Source: Nitrospira sp.
GTDB lineage: Bacteria > Nitrospirota > Nitrospiria > Nitrospirales > Nitrospiraceae
Length of the DNA stretch: 64,000 bases
NCBI GenBank assembly: GCA_029194675.1
Contig: JARFXP010000002.1
Coordinates: 124,001-188,000 of the forward strand
Direction of reading: 5' to 3'
Shown here: positions 42,779-53,292 of the stretch, one piece after another
Numbering within the stretch: position 1 is the stretch's first letter
Layout of the letters: each line of letters opens with the position of its first letter
Position numbers and translations under genes: made by a program
The notes under the pieces: generated by a model
Told to the model about the DNA's origin: nothing
Databases searched by the model: none
The model's input: only the letters and a program-made list of their open reading frames with translations

Positions 42779-43770
42779 AGCCGACGCTGGATCCGCATTA
42801 TTCACGACGTGCCATGCCGGCGCGGTGCCTACTGGGTATCGTCGTTCTCCTCACCGGTTATCTGCTCACTGGCTTCGTTCCTGGTTCCGTACCGACTGCT
42901 CAAGGTGCCGATGGTCGGTATACTGGAAAACAGGGTCAGATTATCGTCGTCAAAGTCCCGGTCGATGATTCAGCCGCTCGCGTGCAGGGGAAATTCTTGG
43001 GACGCTCCATTAGCTTCTTCCCTGACACGCGACTCGAAGAGCCGAAAGGATTTATCGGATTGCTGGGGATAGATTTACAAGACGACCCGGGAACTCATGA
43101 ATTAACCGTCGAGGTGAAGACGGATGAGCAGACTCGCATGCTCCGCTACAGCATATCTGTCGTCAAAGGGAAATTTCACGTTGAGCATCTCACGTTGCCC
43201 AAAGACAAGGTTGATCTCGATGAAAAAAGCTTGGCACGCTGGAAGACCGAGCAGGAACAAGTGAAAGAAGCGCTCGCTACGGAGTCCCAGAGCAAGCTCT
43301 GGCAACCGGGTTTCGTGGAGCCGGTGAGCGGCAAGCGAACCGGGATTTTTGGTAGTGTCAGAGTCATGAATGGTCAGGCGCGAAACCCGCACAACGGTGA
43401 AGACATCGGGGCTCCGCTTGGAACCGCCGTCGCCGCGACGAACGATGGGGTGGTGCGTCTCACCGTCGATCATATTTTCTCCGGGAAGGGTGTGTTTCTG
43501 GACCACGGGTTGGGCTTCTATTCGATGTACTTCCATCTGTCCGAAGTCCTGGTCAAGGACGGCGAGCAGGTGAAAGCCGGGCAGATTGTCGGGAAAGTAG
43601 GAGCCACCGGTCGTGCCACCGGCCCTCATCTCCATTGGGGCGTGAAACTCAACGGCGCGCGCGTGAATCCCTATGCCTTGTTGGATCTGCCGTTTAAAGG
43701 CGCAGTACAGTCAGCAGCTCCTGTGTCTGTCACGGATCCTGCTTCCAGCGCTGGTTCTCCGGCCCCATAA
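42775..43770 (+). CDS. Exported M23-family peptidoglycan endopeptidase
   Basis: A 331-residue protein with a signal peptide (about 1-44, LLGIVVLLTGYLLTGFVPG), a beta-rich N-terminal domain (about 50-190) and a LytM/M23 domain at about 200-310. Unlike the EnvC homologue, its zinc site is intact: HNGEDI (His, Asp), YFHLS and HLHWGV. It should therefore be an active murein endopeptidase. ATG 42775 overlaps the pafA stop (ATGA), so it is translated with the proteasome cluster although no functional link is known. Confidence 0.92.
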   Translation: MKPTLDPHYSRRAMPARCLLGIVVLLTGYLLTGFVPGSVPTAQGADGRYTGKQGQIIVVKVPVDDSAARVQGKFLGRSISFFPDTRLEEPKGFIGLLGIDLQDDPGTHELTVEVKTDEQTRMLRYSISVVKGKFHVEHLTLPKDKVDLDEKSLARWKTEQEQVKEALATESQSKLWQPGFVEPVSGKRTGIFGSVRVMNGQARNPHNGEDIGAPLGTAVAATNDGVVRLTVDHIFSGKGVFLDHGLGFYSMYFHLSEVLVKDGEQVKAGQIVGKVGATGRATGPHLHWGVKLNGARVNPYALLDLPFKGAVQSAAPVSVTDPASSAGSPAP

Positions 43771-43785
43771 TGTTCCGCTTCAAAT

Positions 43786-43863
43786 CCGTTCGTGGTGAGC
43801 TTGTCGAACCATGAACGGAACTGTCTGAAATGAAACGCCCTTCGACATGCTCAGGGCGAACGG
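43786..43863. repeat. REP-like paired palindromic repeat, copy 3
   Basis: Reverse orientation of 5679-5755: unit B (CCGTTCGTGGTGAGCTTG, then TCGAACCATGAACGG), spacer, then unit A (GCCCTTCGACATGCTC, then AGGGCGAACGG). It lies directly after the M23 peptidase gene. Confidence 0.85.
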
Positions 43864-43952
43864 ATGGTTTTGAAATAACTTCAGTTTTCCGCATGATTTC
43901 TGGTTGACCTCGTCCCACCGCGAGAATACCATTTTAGGATGAGGCATCGGAC

Positions 43953-44216
43953 ATGAGAATTTTCTTGTTCCTTTGTTCGGCGCTCTCTCTTCTGCTCGCC
44001 GCGCACCGATTCGCGATTGCCGAAGGGACAGGGCAGTTCAAGGGAGGGCTCTTCTTTCTCCTCATCGGCATCCAGCTGCTGATTGCCGCAGCACTGATCA
44101 GCCACCATCGAGAAGAACGCACCACCAAGTCACCAACGTCGACCGAAAAGGAAGAAAGCAAAGGAGCCGAGCCGAGTGCCGGGGATGCCTCGGTGGAACA
44201 AGAGAAGAAGTCTTGA
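43953..44216 (+). CDS. Hypothetical small membrane protein
   Basis: An 87-residue protein with two hydrophobic segments (about 2-21 and 32-50) and a Glu/Lys/Ser-rich tail. The first segment could be a signal peptide. No family is recognised. ATG 43953 was chosen. Not a Pup-like protein: hydrophobic and without a Gly-Glu or Gly-Gln end. Confidence 0.55.
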   Translation: MRIFLFLCSALSLLLAAHRFAIAEGTGQFKGGLFFLLIGIQLLIAAALISHHREERTTKSPTSTEKEESKGAEPSAGDASVEQEKKS

Positions 44217-44305
44217 GGGCAATGGACTTCCTCGATTGGTCATCTGGATAGGATTGTGATTCTAGCCGTATACAATTTGGGTCTCTCAATATGGAAGGGA
44301 GAGCA

Positions 44306-45538
44306 ATGACGGTTGCAAGTGTCCGGTACCTGAAGGTTTGCATAGTCGTAGCGGCCTGGGTCGGTGTTGTACTCGCGGCCACCCATTACTCGGATAAGCC
44401 GGTAGTGTTGGGCAGATATAGCGGGGGGTATGCCTATCTGCTCTGTCTGTTTGTTGGAATCGCCCTGATACTCACGCTCGCTAAGTCAGCATGGTACCTG
44501 ACTCTGTATCAGGCCCGGACTGGTCTTGTCATCAGTGGTGTATCCCTGCTCCTGTCGCTTGGGGTGCTTGAGATAGCGGTTCGTATGGTTGATCCGCTCG
44601 GTATCTCTTACTATGAGTGGGTAGGGGAATATCTACGCGACATGCAGGCCGATGACGAGCTCGTCTACAGACACAAACCGGCGTGGGAAAAACGCTATGG
44701 TAACGTGCTCGTGACTTATAATGAACGGGGCTTGCGCGATCGACCCATTCTGCCCAAAGCAGAGGGTGAATACCGGATTCTGGCACTCGGAGACTCAGTG
44801 ACTTTTGGGTTGGGGGTGGACCAGGACAAGACGTTTGCCGTCCGCCTCGAATCGTTGCTGCGGGGCCGTCTGCACCGGCCTGTGCGTGTGATCAACAGTG
44901 GGGTTGGGGGCTACAACACCGTCCAGGAGTTGAGCTATTTCAAGCAAGAAGGGGCCAACCTGCAGCCGGATCTGGTGCTGTTGACCTACGTGCCGAATGA
45001 TATAGAAGAGAAAAGAAGACCTTATGATCCATGGAGTAAAAACTCTATGCGTGGGAAGCCATTTCCGGTCATGGTAGAGATTATGATGGGGAAACTATGG
45101 CTGTATCGATTGGCGCATCATACTTATCGCTATGCCGTACTCAAACCGCTGCAAGAGAAGTCTTTGGCCCGCTCACCAAACGGGCCGGGGTGGCGTGGGT
45201 CCATGTCAGCGTTAAGCGAATTGGTTGCGATTTGTCAAGAACGCAAGATCCCGCTCATACTGTTCTTTAAACGGGATGATCTGCACATGAAGAATTCGTT
45301 ATTTACCGATGTGGTTCGGCATGCACACGGCGTCCCAGTCAGGGACATGGCACCATGGTATGCGGGGCTTGACATATCGTCACTCGAGAATTCGAAAGTC
45401 GATACCCACCCTAATGCGGAAGGCCATCGAGTGATCGCTGAGCACATGGCTGACGATGTTGTGAACTACCTGGATCAGTTAAAAACTCGGGCAAGTCCGG
45501 TCTGGCCAGACTTTGGTGTCGCTGTTGCCGGCCCATGA
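44306..45538 (+). CDS. Membrane-anchored SGNH/GDSL hydrolase-like protein
   Basis: A 410-residue protein with three N-terminal membrane helices (about 10-30, 42-62 and 75-95) and an SGNH hydrolase domain (about 150-400): block I LALGDSVTFG (nucleophile Ser), block II NSGVGGYNT, block III YVPND, block V DTHPNAEGH (Asp and His). Such enzymes are often esterases or O-acetyltransferase partners acting on exported glycans or lipids. Start at ATG 44306 after AAGGGAGA; ATG 44291 is the alternative. Confidence 0.82.
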   Translation: MTVASVRYLKVCIVVAAWVGVVLAATHYSDKPVVLGRYSGGYAYLLCLFVGIALILTLAKSAWYLTLYQARTGLVISGVSLLLSLGVLEIAVRMVDPLGISYYEWVGEYLRDMQADDELVYRHKPAWEKRYGNVLVTYNERGLRDRPILPKAEGEYRILALGDSVTFGLGVDQDKTFAVRLESLLRGRLHRPVRVINSGVGGYNTVQELSYFKQEGANLQPDLVLLTYVPNDIEEKRRPYDPWSKNSMRGKPFPVMVEIMMGKLWLYRLAHHTYRYAVLKPLQEKSLARSPNGPGWRGSMSALSELVAICQERKIPLILFFKRDDLHMKNSLFTDVVRHAHGVPVRDMAPWYAGLDISSLENSKVDTHPNAEGHRVIAEHMADDVVNYLDQLKTRASPVWPDFGVAVAGP

Positions 45539-45684
45539 ATTGATCGACGTTACCAAAGGCAATTTCCGCACAATGAATGATAGGGCCAGCATCCGGCTTG
45601 TTTGTCAACAGTGTTGAGGTATGGACACTAGCCGATGTATCACTTTAGTGGTCTGAAGATGACCCAGAATCTCGCGTGGCTCTC

Positions 45685-46008
45685 CTAGTACACAATTGGC
45701 GGGCGCTTGCCGTTGACGATCAACAGCAGCCGTTTAAATTGTAACGGCTTGTCGGGATCACGCGTATAGTGGGTGGGATCTTCTAAGACTTCGACCTCGC
45801 TGAGCGGAATCGACAGTTTCTGCCGGATATGCGGGATGTTGGTTTCCAGTTCCAGCTCGAGGTCCACTAATCGCTCGCTGCAGCCAGTCACAATTGTGTT
45901 GATATCGCCTTGATCGTCAAACTGCACCGTGACCCGTTCTTCGGGATTGATCCAAGGCGTGATGAGGGCCACCTTGTCCGCAGGACTCATGGCGAACGCG
46001 TTATCCAT
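45685..46008 (-). CDS. Hypothetical protein
   Basis: A 107-residue soluble, acidic protein without signal or membrane segment. Recognisable only by predicted beta-rich stretches (ERVTVQFDDQGDINTIV; KRLLLIVNGKRPP). No family is recognised. No clear partner: the next minus-strand gene upstream is 53 bases away and encodes a secreted protein. Confidence 0.55.
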   Translation of the reverse strand: MDNAFAMSPADKVALITPWINPEERVTVQFDDQGDINTIVTGCSERLVDLELELETNIPHIRQKLSIPLSEVEVLEDPTHYTRDPDKPLQFKRLLLIVNGKRPPIVY

Positions 46009-46061
46009 GTTTTTATCATACCTCTATTGGGTCCATCGACGTCACTAGGGTATTCCCGCAG

Positions 46062-46436
46062 TTAATCAGGCGAGATACCCAACCCTCCCATCAACGGCAT
46101 CAAGCTCTCTTCCCCTGGTCCCTTTCCCTGCCTCGATGCGTCACTGATTTCTTCAAGGAGCTGGGCGGCTTCGGGGCTCAGCTGTTTCAACTTTTCTCCA
46201 AGTTGTCCGGACGTCAAGCCTTGTCGAATCTCGGCATCCGAGATTTTCCCGTCTTTGAGGTTTTGCTGGAGGATCTGTGCTAAAGACCGCACTTTTACCA
46301 GGACGTCGGGGGGCATGTTGTTCAGGATGCTGACCGCATCCTGCCGCCCACCCCCAAGTTGAGCATAGGCTGGAATGGCCAACGAAAGCCAAAGCCCGCA
46401 GTGAACGATCGCCAGTTTTCCTGTCAAGCCCATCAT
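46062..46436 (-). CDS. Hypothetical secreted protein
   Basis: A 124-residue protein with a signal peptide (LAIVHCGLWLSLAIPAYAQ, cut after AYA) and a helical mature part (VLVKVRSLAQILQQNLKDG; SPEAAQLLEEISDASR). No family is recognised. AGGAGGAT precedes ATG 46436 on the minus strand. Confidence 0.6.
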   Translation of the reverse strand: MMGLTGKLAIVHCGLWLSLAIPAYAQLGGGRQDAVSILNNMPPDVLVKVRSLAQILQQNLKDGKISDAEIRQGLTSGQLGEKLKQLSPEAAQLLEEISDASRQGKGPGEESLMPLMGGLGISPD

Positions 46437-46677
46437 ATCCTCCTTGCGTTATGCATCATGAGTGGAGTCTCCAACGAATTCGATTCCCTGCAGGATGCCT
46501 GCCAGTTCTTTCTCAGAAAGGAAATGATGTTGTAAAGAGAAGAAGGAAGGTCAAGTGCACGAAGGTATTAGCCGATACAGTCCCGTACCCATTTGAGATA
46601 ACAGAGAATTCTTAGACGGCCTGTCTGAGAGTTGACGTAGTGTGTCATCCTGAACCCCAGTGTGGAGGCGAGTGCTG

Positions 46678-47445
46678 ATGCTTGAAGGGTGGGAATCTCC
46701 TGACGCGACGGTCTATTTGGCGGCCATTCTTGGCCTTCTCGTTGTATGGCAATATTATCAGATGCAAATCATGGCCGGGCGCATCCTGGCCATCGATATC
46801 TTTGATCGTTCCGGCATTCGCATGTATATCTACGTGACGCCCAGTGACGACCATATCTGTGAGGTCTGTGCCGCATCGCATGGCCGCGTCTTCTTACCTT
46901 CCCAAGTGGCGAAGAAGAAGTTTTCACCGCATACGGGGAAATGTCAACGACCGACGCCCTGTATTGGAGTATTGGTCGGACTGTACGGAGCCTGGCTGGA
47001 AGCGAGAGGCCTGTTGGAACAACTTCGTAACAATGGCAAAAATGGCGGCATCCAGTTGTCTTCGGAAGAACTGCGGGCCGTGATGAACGGGCAGTGGGAA
47101 CGGTGCATCAGCGCCGACACAGATCGTCTGGGGATCCATCTGATCGAGGCTTTCAGCTATGAACAGATCAATCCAGAGGTCTCGATCGAAGGTTATCGGT
47201 ATGTGGTGAACGAGGTGAAAGAAGTGCGGCATCTGATGTTTCTTGTTCCCGCCTACCTCCGACTCATGCAGTTGTTGCTTCAGGCCGGAGAAGAGGCTGA
47301 AGCGCTTGAGACCATCGAGCGATTTGAGAGCCGGTTCCCACCGACAAAACGCGGCCCCCATTTCCCATCATATGAGCAGCGGGAGATCATGAAGTCGAAA
47401 AAGGCCCAACTACTGAACGACCTGCCTCTCCAAATGTCCGCCTAA
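46678..47445 (+). CDS. Hypothetical protein with one membrane helix and a Cys-rich motif
   Basis: A 255-residue protein. A hydrophobic N-terminal segment (about 10-26, TVYLAAILGLLVVW) is followed by a Cys motif (DHICEVCAASHGRVF, then a third Cys in HTGKCQRPTPC) that recalls the zinc-like C-terminal box of phage Mu gpF-type proteins. The C-terminal half is helical and TPR-like (LRLMQLLLQAGEEAEALETI). ATG 46678 after GGAGG was chosen. No function can be given. Confidence 0.6.
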   Translation: MLEGWESPDATVYLAAILGLLVVWQYYQMQIMAGRILAIDIFDRSGIRMYIYVTPSDDHICEVCAASHGRVFLPSQVAKKKFSPHTGKCQRPTPCIGVLVGLYGAWLEARGLLEQLRNNGKNGGIQLSSEELRAVMNGQWERCISADTDRLGIHLIEAFSYEQINPEVSIEGYRYVVNEVKEVRHLMFLVPAYLRLMQLLLQAGEEAEALETIERFESRFPPTKRGPHFPSYEQREIMKSKKAQLLNDLPLQMSA

Positions 47446-47548
47446 GAACCATCAAGGGGCCAAGACTGTCCGTCCTCTGCAGTAGCCTGCTACGGTGGAT
47501 GGATCAAGCGGTGAAGCTCCACGCCACGACGATTGACTCACTCATCGC

Positions 47549-48967
47549 TCAGTAGTTCGATTCGAGGCTGGTCGGTGTCTTGTTGAGGACGGTCGCGGCA
47601 GCCTGCGACAGGGCCACGTCGTGGTGGTGGTCGGGGGAATAGATTCGAAACTGAATGAGCCTCGTGGGCAGAAGGTCTAAGAATTCTTCCAGCGGCTCGG
47701 TCGAAATCTGACCCGTCCCAGGATCGTACACGTAGAGAGGATTTCCACGACTGTCCTTCGGGTCAGGACGTGGATCCAACAGGGCCATGTCTACGCGAAA
47801 CGCCAGCCGTTTCAAGCCGGAGGGTAGCTCTTTGGCAATCTGCTGCTCAAAATGCCGATGACTGGGGAACGCCATGCCGCGTTCCTGTCCTTTTTCTTTC
47901 AGCGTCGTGCTATAGGCCATCTTCCATTTGACGTCTCGGCCTAAGATCCTGGCCCACTCCTGACCAAGCTGCCGGCGCGCTTTGTGGCGAGACTGTTTCC
48001 ACCCTCGAACTTCTTCCAAGAGCGACCAATCGGTCAGGGTGCGATACCGCTCCATATTCTTGCGCGGATCGACGGGACAGAGCAGCTGCATCGTCTGACC
48101 GAAGATGTCCCGCAGGTGGATGTCGATCGCTCTGGTGGTGCGATGGAAATAGACGTTGGAGTAGAGGTACATTCTGGTGTTCAGGAACATTTGGAGGGAC
48201 GGAAGCCCGGTTTTGTGAATGGTGAACCCTTTTTCCGTCACGATGGTGTAATGAATCAACCTCGTCAGATCGACCGGGCCTACGGCCACACCGCACATAT
48301 ATGAGTCCCTCAAGACGTAGTCCAGATTATCTCCGGTGTAACTCCCGGAGATCACAGGCTGAAGCATGTTCAGCCAACGAGGGAGGCGGGAATTGTCCTT
48401 GCCTTTCTCCTTGAGGATCAAATGGGCGATCTGGTCGGGATTCAGTTCTTCTCCTTTCGCGAAGAGTCCGGACGGGCTTCGGCGGATTTTCCTGATGAGG
48501 GTGGCCAAATGTTCTCGGATGATGATCTGGCCCAATCGTTCATGGGAGAGGCCATGGGCGTGGAGAAAATTGTCATCGAAGAAATGGCAAAACGGACCGT
48601 GCCCGATGTCATGAACCAAGGCCGTCACCCGCAAGAGTTCTTCAACAAAATTGACCGACGGCACATCTTTGACGGATTTCTTGAGGAAAGGATACAAATG
48701 CCGGGCGAATCGTCCCGCCACGTGCATCGTCCCGAGCGAATGCACGAATCGGGTATGTTCCGCCGATGGATAGACCCAACGGGCGCTCTGCAGCTGGTAG
48801 ATGTACCGCAGCCGCTGAACCCAGGAGGAGTCGATCAGGTCTTTCTCGGTGTATTCATGTGGATCGGGCTGAGCATACGGTACGGTGAAACTGACGTACT
48901 TGTGGATGGGATCGGCGATGAGGGCCGATCCATCATACGGAGCGTTCGGTCGGTCTGCCGATTCCAT
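47549..48967 (-). CDS. HD-domain phosphohydrolase (SAMHD1/dGTPase-like)
   Basis: A 472-residue protein. The HD metal site is spread over HTRFVHSLGTMHVAGRFARH and ALVHDIGHGPFCHFF (about residues 70-135), with a further Asp in GDNLDYVLRDSYMCG. This is the arrangement of the dGTPase/SAMHD1-like branch, whose members hydrolyse dNTPs or other phosphates. The neighbours DUF2062, thiL and lon on the same strand (gaps 14, -1 and 9 bases) suggest one transcript starting at lon. Confidence 0.85.
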   Translation of the reverse strand: MESADRPNAPYDGSALIADPIHKYVSFTVPYAQPDPHEYTEKDLIDSSWVQRLRYIYQLQSARWVYPSAEHTRFVHSLGTMHVAGRFARHLYPFLKKSVKDVPSVNFVEELLRVTALVHDIGHGPFCHFFDDNFLHAHGLSHERLGQIIIREHLATLIRKIRRSPSGLFAKGEELNPDQIAHLILKEKGKDNSRLPRWLNMLQPVISGSYTGDNLDYVLRDSYMCGVAVGPVDLTRLIHYTIVTEKGFTIHKTGLPSLQMFLNTRMYLYSNVYFHRTTRAIDIHLRDIFGQTMQLLCPVDPRKNMERYRTLTDWSLLEEVRGWKQSRHKARRQLGQEWARILGRDVKWKMAYSTTLKEKGQERGMAFPSHRHFEQQIAKELPSGLKRLAFRVDMALLDPRPDPKDSRGNPLYVYDPGTGQISTEPLEEFLDLLPTRLIQFRIYSPDHHHDVALSQAAATVLNKTPTSLESNY

Positions 48968-48981
48968 GGCGAGTGGGCATC

Positions 48982-49497
48982 TTAGCCCACCTGGTCAGAG
49001 GGCGGCAACGGTTCGGTCGTGGGTTTGGCGGGCGAGGAACGATGTTTATGGAAAAGTAGGTAGGCGACCGGATAGGACAGCAAGGCTCCGAGCACACTGA
49101 GAACGAGTCCTCCGAGCATGAAGGGGGCTGCGTAGGGAAGGACTTGTTCGTAGATACCGCTGAAACTCAGATCCTGCCAATCAAAATTCGGCATATCGGT
49201 CCGTCCCAAGAGCAATGCACCGGTCCAGTAGGTTGCACCTAAGATTGGAATAATGGTCCAGGGATTGTTGACCAAGGCACCGGTGAACAGGGCCAAGAAA
49301 TTGAGTCCGAATAGCCAGGTGCACAGCACGACCATCGCCGTGTGCAGGCCATAGGCGGGTGAGAACGCGATGAAGACGCCCAGCGCAAATGCCAGCGCGG
49401 TGCGTTGCGGTGACTCCTGTAAGTGGAGTATTTGGCGTAGGAGTGCCCGGAACGATCGGGTTCCTCGCGCAGAGGGCTGGTTGCTCACGTCGGGCAT
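48982..49497 (-). CDS. DUF2062 membrane protein
   Basis: A 171-residue protein with about four membrane helices and the DUF2062 core (SPQRTALAFALGVFIAFSP, LHTAMVVLCTWLFGLN, NNPWTIIPI). The function is unknown; relatives are often fused to or next to glycosyltransferases. ATG 49497 shares its last base with the thiL stop region. Confidence 0.88.
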   Translation of the reverse strand: MPDVSNQPSARGTRSFRALLRQILHLQESPQRTALAFALGVFIAFSPAYGLHTAMVVLCTWLFGLNFLALFTGALVNNPWTIIPILGATYWTGALLLGRTDMPNFDWQDLSFSGIYEQVLPYAAPFMLGGLVLSVLGALLSYPVAYLLFHKHRSSPAKPTTEPLPPSDQVG

Positions 49498-50540
49498 CAG
49501 CAGAAATGCTCGTAACTGGTGGCCGGCATCGGCTGCGTCCGACCGTCGGACCTCATCCTGATCCCGAACCGCTGCGGGCGAATCGTCCCGATACAGGTCA
49601 TGCGATAGCCCCGTGAATGTGCTTGCCGCTCAATGATATCGCGGTTGTTCGGCGAAGCGGTGAACAATAGTTCGTAGTCTTCACCGCCGGTGAGCGCGAG
49701 TCGAATCGGCGAGACTCCGATCGCCGATGCATAGGCTCGGCAGGCCGGTGAGATCGGGATCTTCTCGAGTTCCACATCTGCGCCGACTCGACTTGCTTCG
49801 CACAGATGTCGAAGGTCTCCGGAGAGACCGTCGGACAGATCGATGGCGGCGGAGGCGAGTCGTCTCCCGTTGAGCCACCGGCCTTCGGAGACCCTCGCGG
49901 TAGGGTGGGAATGGCGGCGAACAAGGAATTGCCGATGGGAGCGCAAGAAGTCGCTCTTCCTCTTGCTCAAAGGGTGCGAGGTTGTGCCGTTCATCAAGAG
50001 TTTGAGGCCTGCCAGAGAGTCTCCGAGGGTGCCCGAAACATAGATGTGATCTCCCACTTTGGCACCGTGCCGAAAAAGCGCCCGATGCCCGCTCGTCGTG
50101 CCGACCAGGGTGATGCTGAGAAAGAGTCCAGCCTTGGACGCCGAAGTGTCTCCACCGATGAGTGCCACGTCATACAGGCGGCAAGCCTTCATTAAGCCGC
50201 GGTACAACTTGTCGATATGGGACTGCTTCACTGTCCTCGGGATGGCGAGCGAGATGAGCAGATAGCGAGGAACGGCGCCCATCGCGGCAATATCGCTGAG
50301 GTTGGCCATGGCGGCTCGGTATCCGACTGACTCAGGGGGAACCGACTTCAGGTCAAAGTGGATTCCTTCGGCGAGCAGGTCCGTTGTGAGATGCCACCAG
50401 GTTTGGGCGGAAGTCTCAATTACGGCTGCATCGTCGCCGATGCCTTGAACGAGCCCTGGCGTGTGACGGGCAAACCGACGTTCGAGAGATCGGATCAGAG
50501 CAAATTCTTGAATGGGGCGGTTGGCCGGACGACGGGCCAC
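49497..50540 (-). CDS. thiL: Thiamine-monophosphate kinase ThiL
   Basis: A 347-residue ATP-dependent kinase converting thiamine monophosphate to the diphosphate cofactor. Motifs: GIGDDAAVI (Mg/ATP), TTDLLAEGIHFDL, NLSDIAAMGAVP, IGGDTSAS, and LSDGLSGDL near residue 230. It completes thiamine synthesis begun by thiSGE at 34.3-36.2 kb but sits in a different transcript. 9 bases after lon. Confidence 0.95.
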   Translation of the reverse strand: MARRPANRPIQEFALIRSLERRFARHTPGLVQGIGDDAAVIETSAQTWWHLTTDLLAEGIHFDLKSVPPESVGYRAAMANLSDIAAMGAVPRYLLISLAIPRTVKQSHIDKLYRGLMKACRLYDVALIGGDTSASKAGLFLSITLVGTTSGHRALFRHGAKVGDHIYVSGTLGDSLAGLKLLMNGTTSHPLSKRKSDFLRSHRQFLVRRHSHPTARVSEGRWLNGRRLASAAIDLSDGLSGDLRHLCEASRVGADVELEKIPISPACRAYASAIGVSPIRLALTGGEDYELLFTASPNNRDIIERQAHSRGYRMTCIGTIRPQRFGIRMRSDGRTQPMPATSYEHFC

Positions 50541-50549
50541 GACACTATC

Positions 50550-53045
50550 CTATGACCGTGCGGGCTCTCGGTTTGCCATCATCGAGGCAGGGAGTTCGTG
50601 CGACCGCCGACCTTTGCCGGATCGCAGGGGGAGGCGCGTTGGCGCAGGACGGGCCGATGGTTTCCGGGAAGCCGGTGAAGCCTTGACGCTTCGGCGGAGG
50701 GCGATCTTCATGACGTCGTCCATGGTATCGACGAACGCCAATTGAATGCCTTTGAGGAGATGTTTGGGGATTTCCTCCAGGTCCTTCCTATTCCGACGTG
50801 GGAGGATCACTGTGGTGAGCTTCGCCCGCTTTGCGGCCAAAATCTTTTCCTTGAGTCCACCGATCGGAAGCACGCGGCCGCGCAAGGTGATTTCTCCGGT
50901 CATTGCCAAATCTCGTCTTGCGGGAGTACCGGAAAATGCCGAGGCAATGGCGGTGGCCATCGTGATGCCGGCCGAAGGACCGTCTTTGGGAATAGCCCCG
51001 GCCGGCACATGGATGTGCAGGTCTTGTTTGCTGAACATTGCGGGGCTGAGATGCAAGGTTTTCTCTCGTGAGCGGACGTAGCTGAGCGCCGCCTGCGCGG
51101 ATTCTTTCATCACATCGCCCAGGTGTCCGGTGAGGGTCAATTGGCCTTTCCCCTTCATCACCGTCGCCTCGATGTAGAGCACATCGCCACCCGATTCCGT
51201 CCAGGCTAGGCCGGTCGCCACACCGATTTCGTCCTTCTCGAGTTCCGCTTCCGGCACATATTTCGGCACTCCCAGATATTTATGGAGATTGGACGGCTCG
51301 ATCGGAAATCCTAGACCTTTGCCCTCGGCGACTTTCTTTGCAACCTTACGCATCACATTGGCGATCTCGCGCTCAAGGTTCCGTACCCCGGCCTCGCGCG
51401 TGTAGTGCGAAATGATCTGGCGGATCGCCGGCTCCGTAAGGCGGACATGTTTGCTCGTAATCCCGTGCTCTTCGAGCTGCCGGGGAATCAGGTATTTCTG
51501 GGCGATGCCGAGTTTCTCTTCTTCGGTATATCCGGGGATCTCGATGATCTCCATGCGATCGCGCAACGCGGGAAGGACCGGATCGATCAAATTCGCGGTG
51601 GTGATGAACATCACTTCGGTGAGGTCGAATGGGACCCCGAGATAGTGGTCGGTGAAAGCACTGTTTTGTTCGGGATCGAGGACCTCCAGCAAGGCTGCTG
51701 AGGGGTCGCCCCGAAAATCCATCCCGACCTTATCCACCTCGTCGAGCATGAATACAGGGTTGCCTGTGCCCGCTTGCTTCATGCCCTGGATGATGCGTCC
51801 CGGTAATGCGCCGACGTAGGTGCGGCGGTGGCCGCGAATTTCGGCCTCATCCCGCACGCCGCCCAAGCTGATACGTACAAACTCGCGCCCCAATGCACGG
51901 GCGATCGACTTTCCCAACGATGTTTTCCCGACTCCCGGTGGGCCGACGAAGCAGAGGATCGGCCCCTTCATCTTCTCTTTCAGCTTGCGGACGGCCAGGT
52001 ATTCGAGAATCCGCTCCTTGACCTTTTCGAGGTCATAGTGGTCGTCGTTCAATACCTTGGCGGCGGCCTTCAGATCGAGGTTATCCTTCGACCGCTTCGA
52101 CCATGGCAATTCGACCATCCATTCCAGATAGGTCCGCACCGTCGCGGATTCGGCGGTATCCGGATGCATCTTTTCGAGACGCTTGAGCTGTTTTTCCGAT
52201 TCTTTCAGTACCTTGTCGGGCATCTTGGCATCTTTGATGCGCTTGCGGAATTCCGTGATTTCTTCCGCCCGCTCATCGAGTTCACCCAACTCCTTTTGAA
52301 TGGCCTTCAGTTGTTCCCGCAGAAAGTACTCCCGTTGAGTCTTGTCCATCTCGCCCTTGGCTTGCGCCTGAATCTTTTGTTGCATGGAGAGGACTTCGAT
52401 TTCCTTCCCGAGAATGTCGCTCACTTGGCGAAGGCGTTGAATCGGATCTGAGATTTCCAAGACGGCTTGGGTGGCGTCGACCTTGAGGCCGAGATTTGAG
52501 GCGACCATGTCGGCCAATCGGCCCGGCTCTTCGAGGTTTTCGATGACGACCATGACATCGGGGATCAAGACTTTCCCCAAGCTCACGATTCGTTCGATCT
52601 GTTCTTTCACGGTCCGCATGACGGCTTCCGCCTCAAGGGCCGTGGACGTCGGTTTCGTATCGATCAGTTTGTCGATCCGAACGGAGTAGTAAGGGTCGTT
52701 CTGAATGTATTTGGTGATCTTCGCTTTGGCGATGCCTTGCACCAGGATTTTGATGCGTTCATCGGGCAGTTTCAGCATCCGCATGATGAGGCCGACGGTG
52801 CCGATGGCATGGATGTCTTTCGGAGCGGGATTTTCGACGTCGAGCGCTTTCTGAGTCGCGAGGAAGATCATTCGATTGCCGGCAAGGGCTGCTTCGATGG
52901 CCTTGATCGACATGTCGCGTCCGACGAAAAGGGGAAGCACCATATACGGAAAGACGACGATATCTCGGACCGGCAACAGCGGGAGCTGACCGGGAACCTC
53001 GATGTTTTGTGGAGGCTGAATCTCTTGTTCGTTTGGGTCGGTCAT
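50550..53045 (-). CDS. lon: ATP-dependent protease Lon
   Basis: An 831-residue Lon, full length. N-terminal substrate domain (from [20 protein letters not shown]), AAA module with Walker [10 protein letters not shown] (Lys about 374) and [19 protein letters not shown], then the protease with Ser691 in [13 protein letters not shown] and the catalytic Lys in [13 protein letters not shown] Pro/Arg/Ser-rich tail of about 40 residues follows. It makes a second ATP-dependent protease in the window beside the proteasome. Confidence 0.97.
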   Translation of the reverse strand: MTDPNEQEIQPPQNIEVPGQLPLLPVRDIVVFPYMVLPLFVGRDMSIKAIEAALAGNRMIFLATQKALDVENPAPKDIHAIGTVGLIMRMLKLPDERIKILVQGIAKAKITKYIQNDPYYSVRIDKLIDTKPTSTALEAEAVMRTVKEQIERIVSLGKVLIPDVMVVIENLEEPGRLADMVASNLGLKVDATQAVLEISDPIQRLRQVSDILGKEIEVLSMQQKIQAQAKGEMDKTQREYFLREQLKAIQKELGELDERAEEITEFRKRIKDAKMPDKVLKESEKQLKRLEKMHPDTAESATVRTYLEWMVELPWSKRSKDNLDLKAAAKVLNDDHYDLEKVKERILEYLAVRKLKEKMKGPILCFVGPPGVGKTSLGKSIARALGREFVRISLGGVRDEAEIRGHRRTYVGALPGRIIQGMKQAGTGNPVFMLDEVDKVGMDFRGDPSAALLEVLDPEQNSAFTDHYLGVPFDLTEVMFITTANLIDPVLPALRDRMEIIEIPGYTEEEKLGIAQKYLIPRQLEEHGITSKHVRLTEPAIRQIISHYTREAGVRNLEREIANVMRKVAKKVAEGKGLGFPIEPSNLHKYLGVPKYVPEAELEKDEIGVATGLAWTESGGDVLYIEATVMKGKGQLTLTGHLGDVMKESAQAALSYVRSREKTLHLSPAMFSKQDLHIHVPAGAIPKDGPSAGITMATAIASAFSGTPARRDLAMTGEITLRGRVLPIGGLKEKILAAKRAKLTTVILPRRNRKDLEEIPKHLLKGIQLAFVDTMDDVMKIALRRSVKASPASRKPSARPAPTRLPLRSGKGRRSHELPASMMANREPARS

Positions 53046-53292
53046 GTGCCTGCCTGTTCTATATCGCTAAGCGGTGGCGGGTCCGACGAACCAGGTTGTG
53101 CAACGACTCATCATGCGTTTGAGCGCAGGATTTCCCTCGTCCATGAGACTCGGTGTTCCATCCTTCTGGAACTGAACGACCGATCGGGATTGCGTCATGC
53201 ACCGGATCGGACACTCCGTTCACTCTCAAGCCGGGTGCCGCATGCTTGTTGCTGGGAACCTCGCGACCGAGTGCCCATCATGTCTGATGGGA

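Noticed and set aside
43953-44216. Candidate Pup-like small protein near the proteasome cluster
   Set aside because: It has two hydrophobic segments and ends in EKKS; Pup and UBact are hydrophilic and end in Gly-Glu or Gly-Gln.
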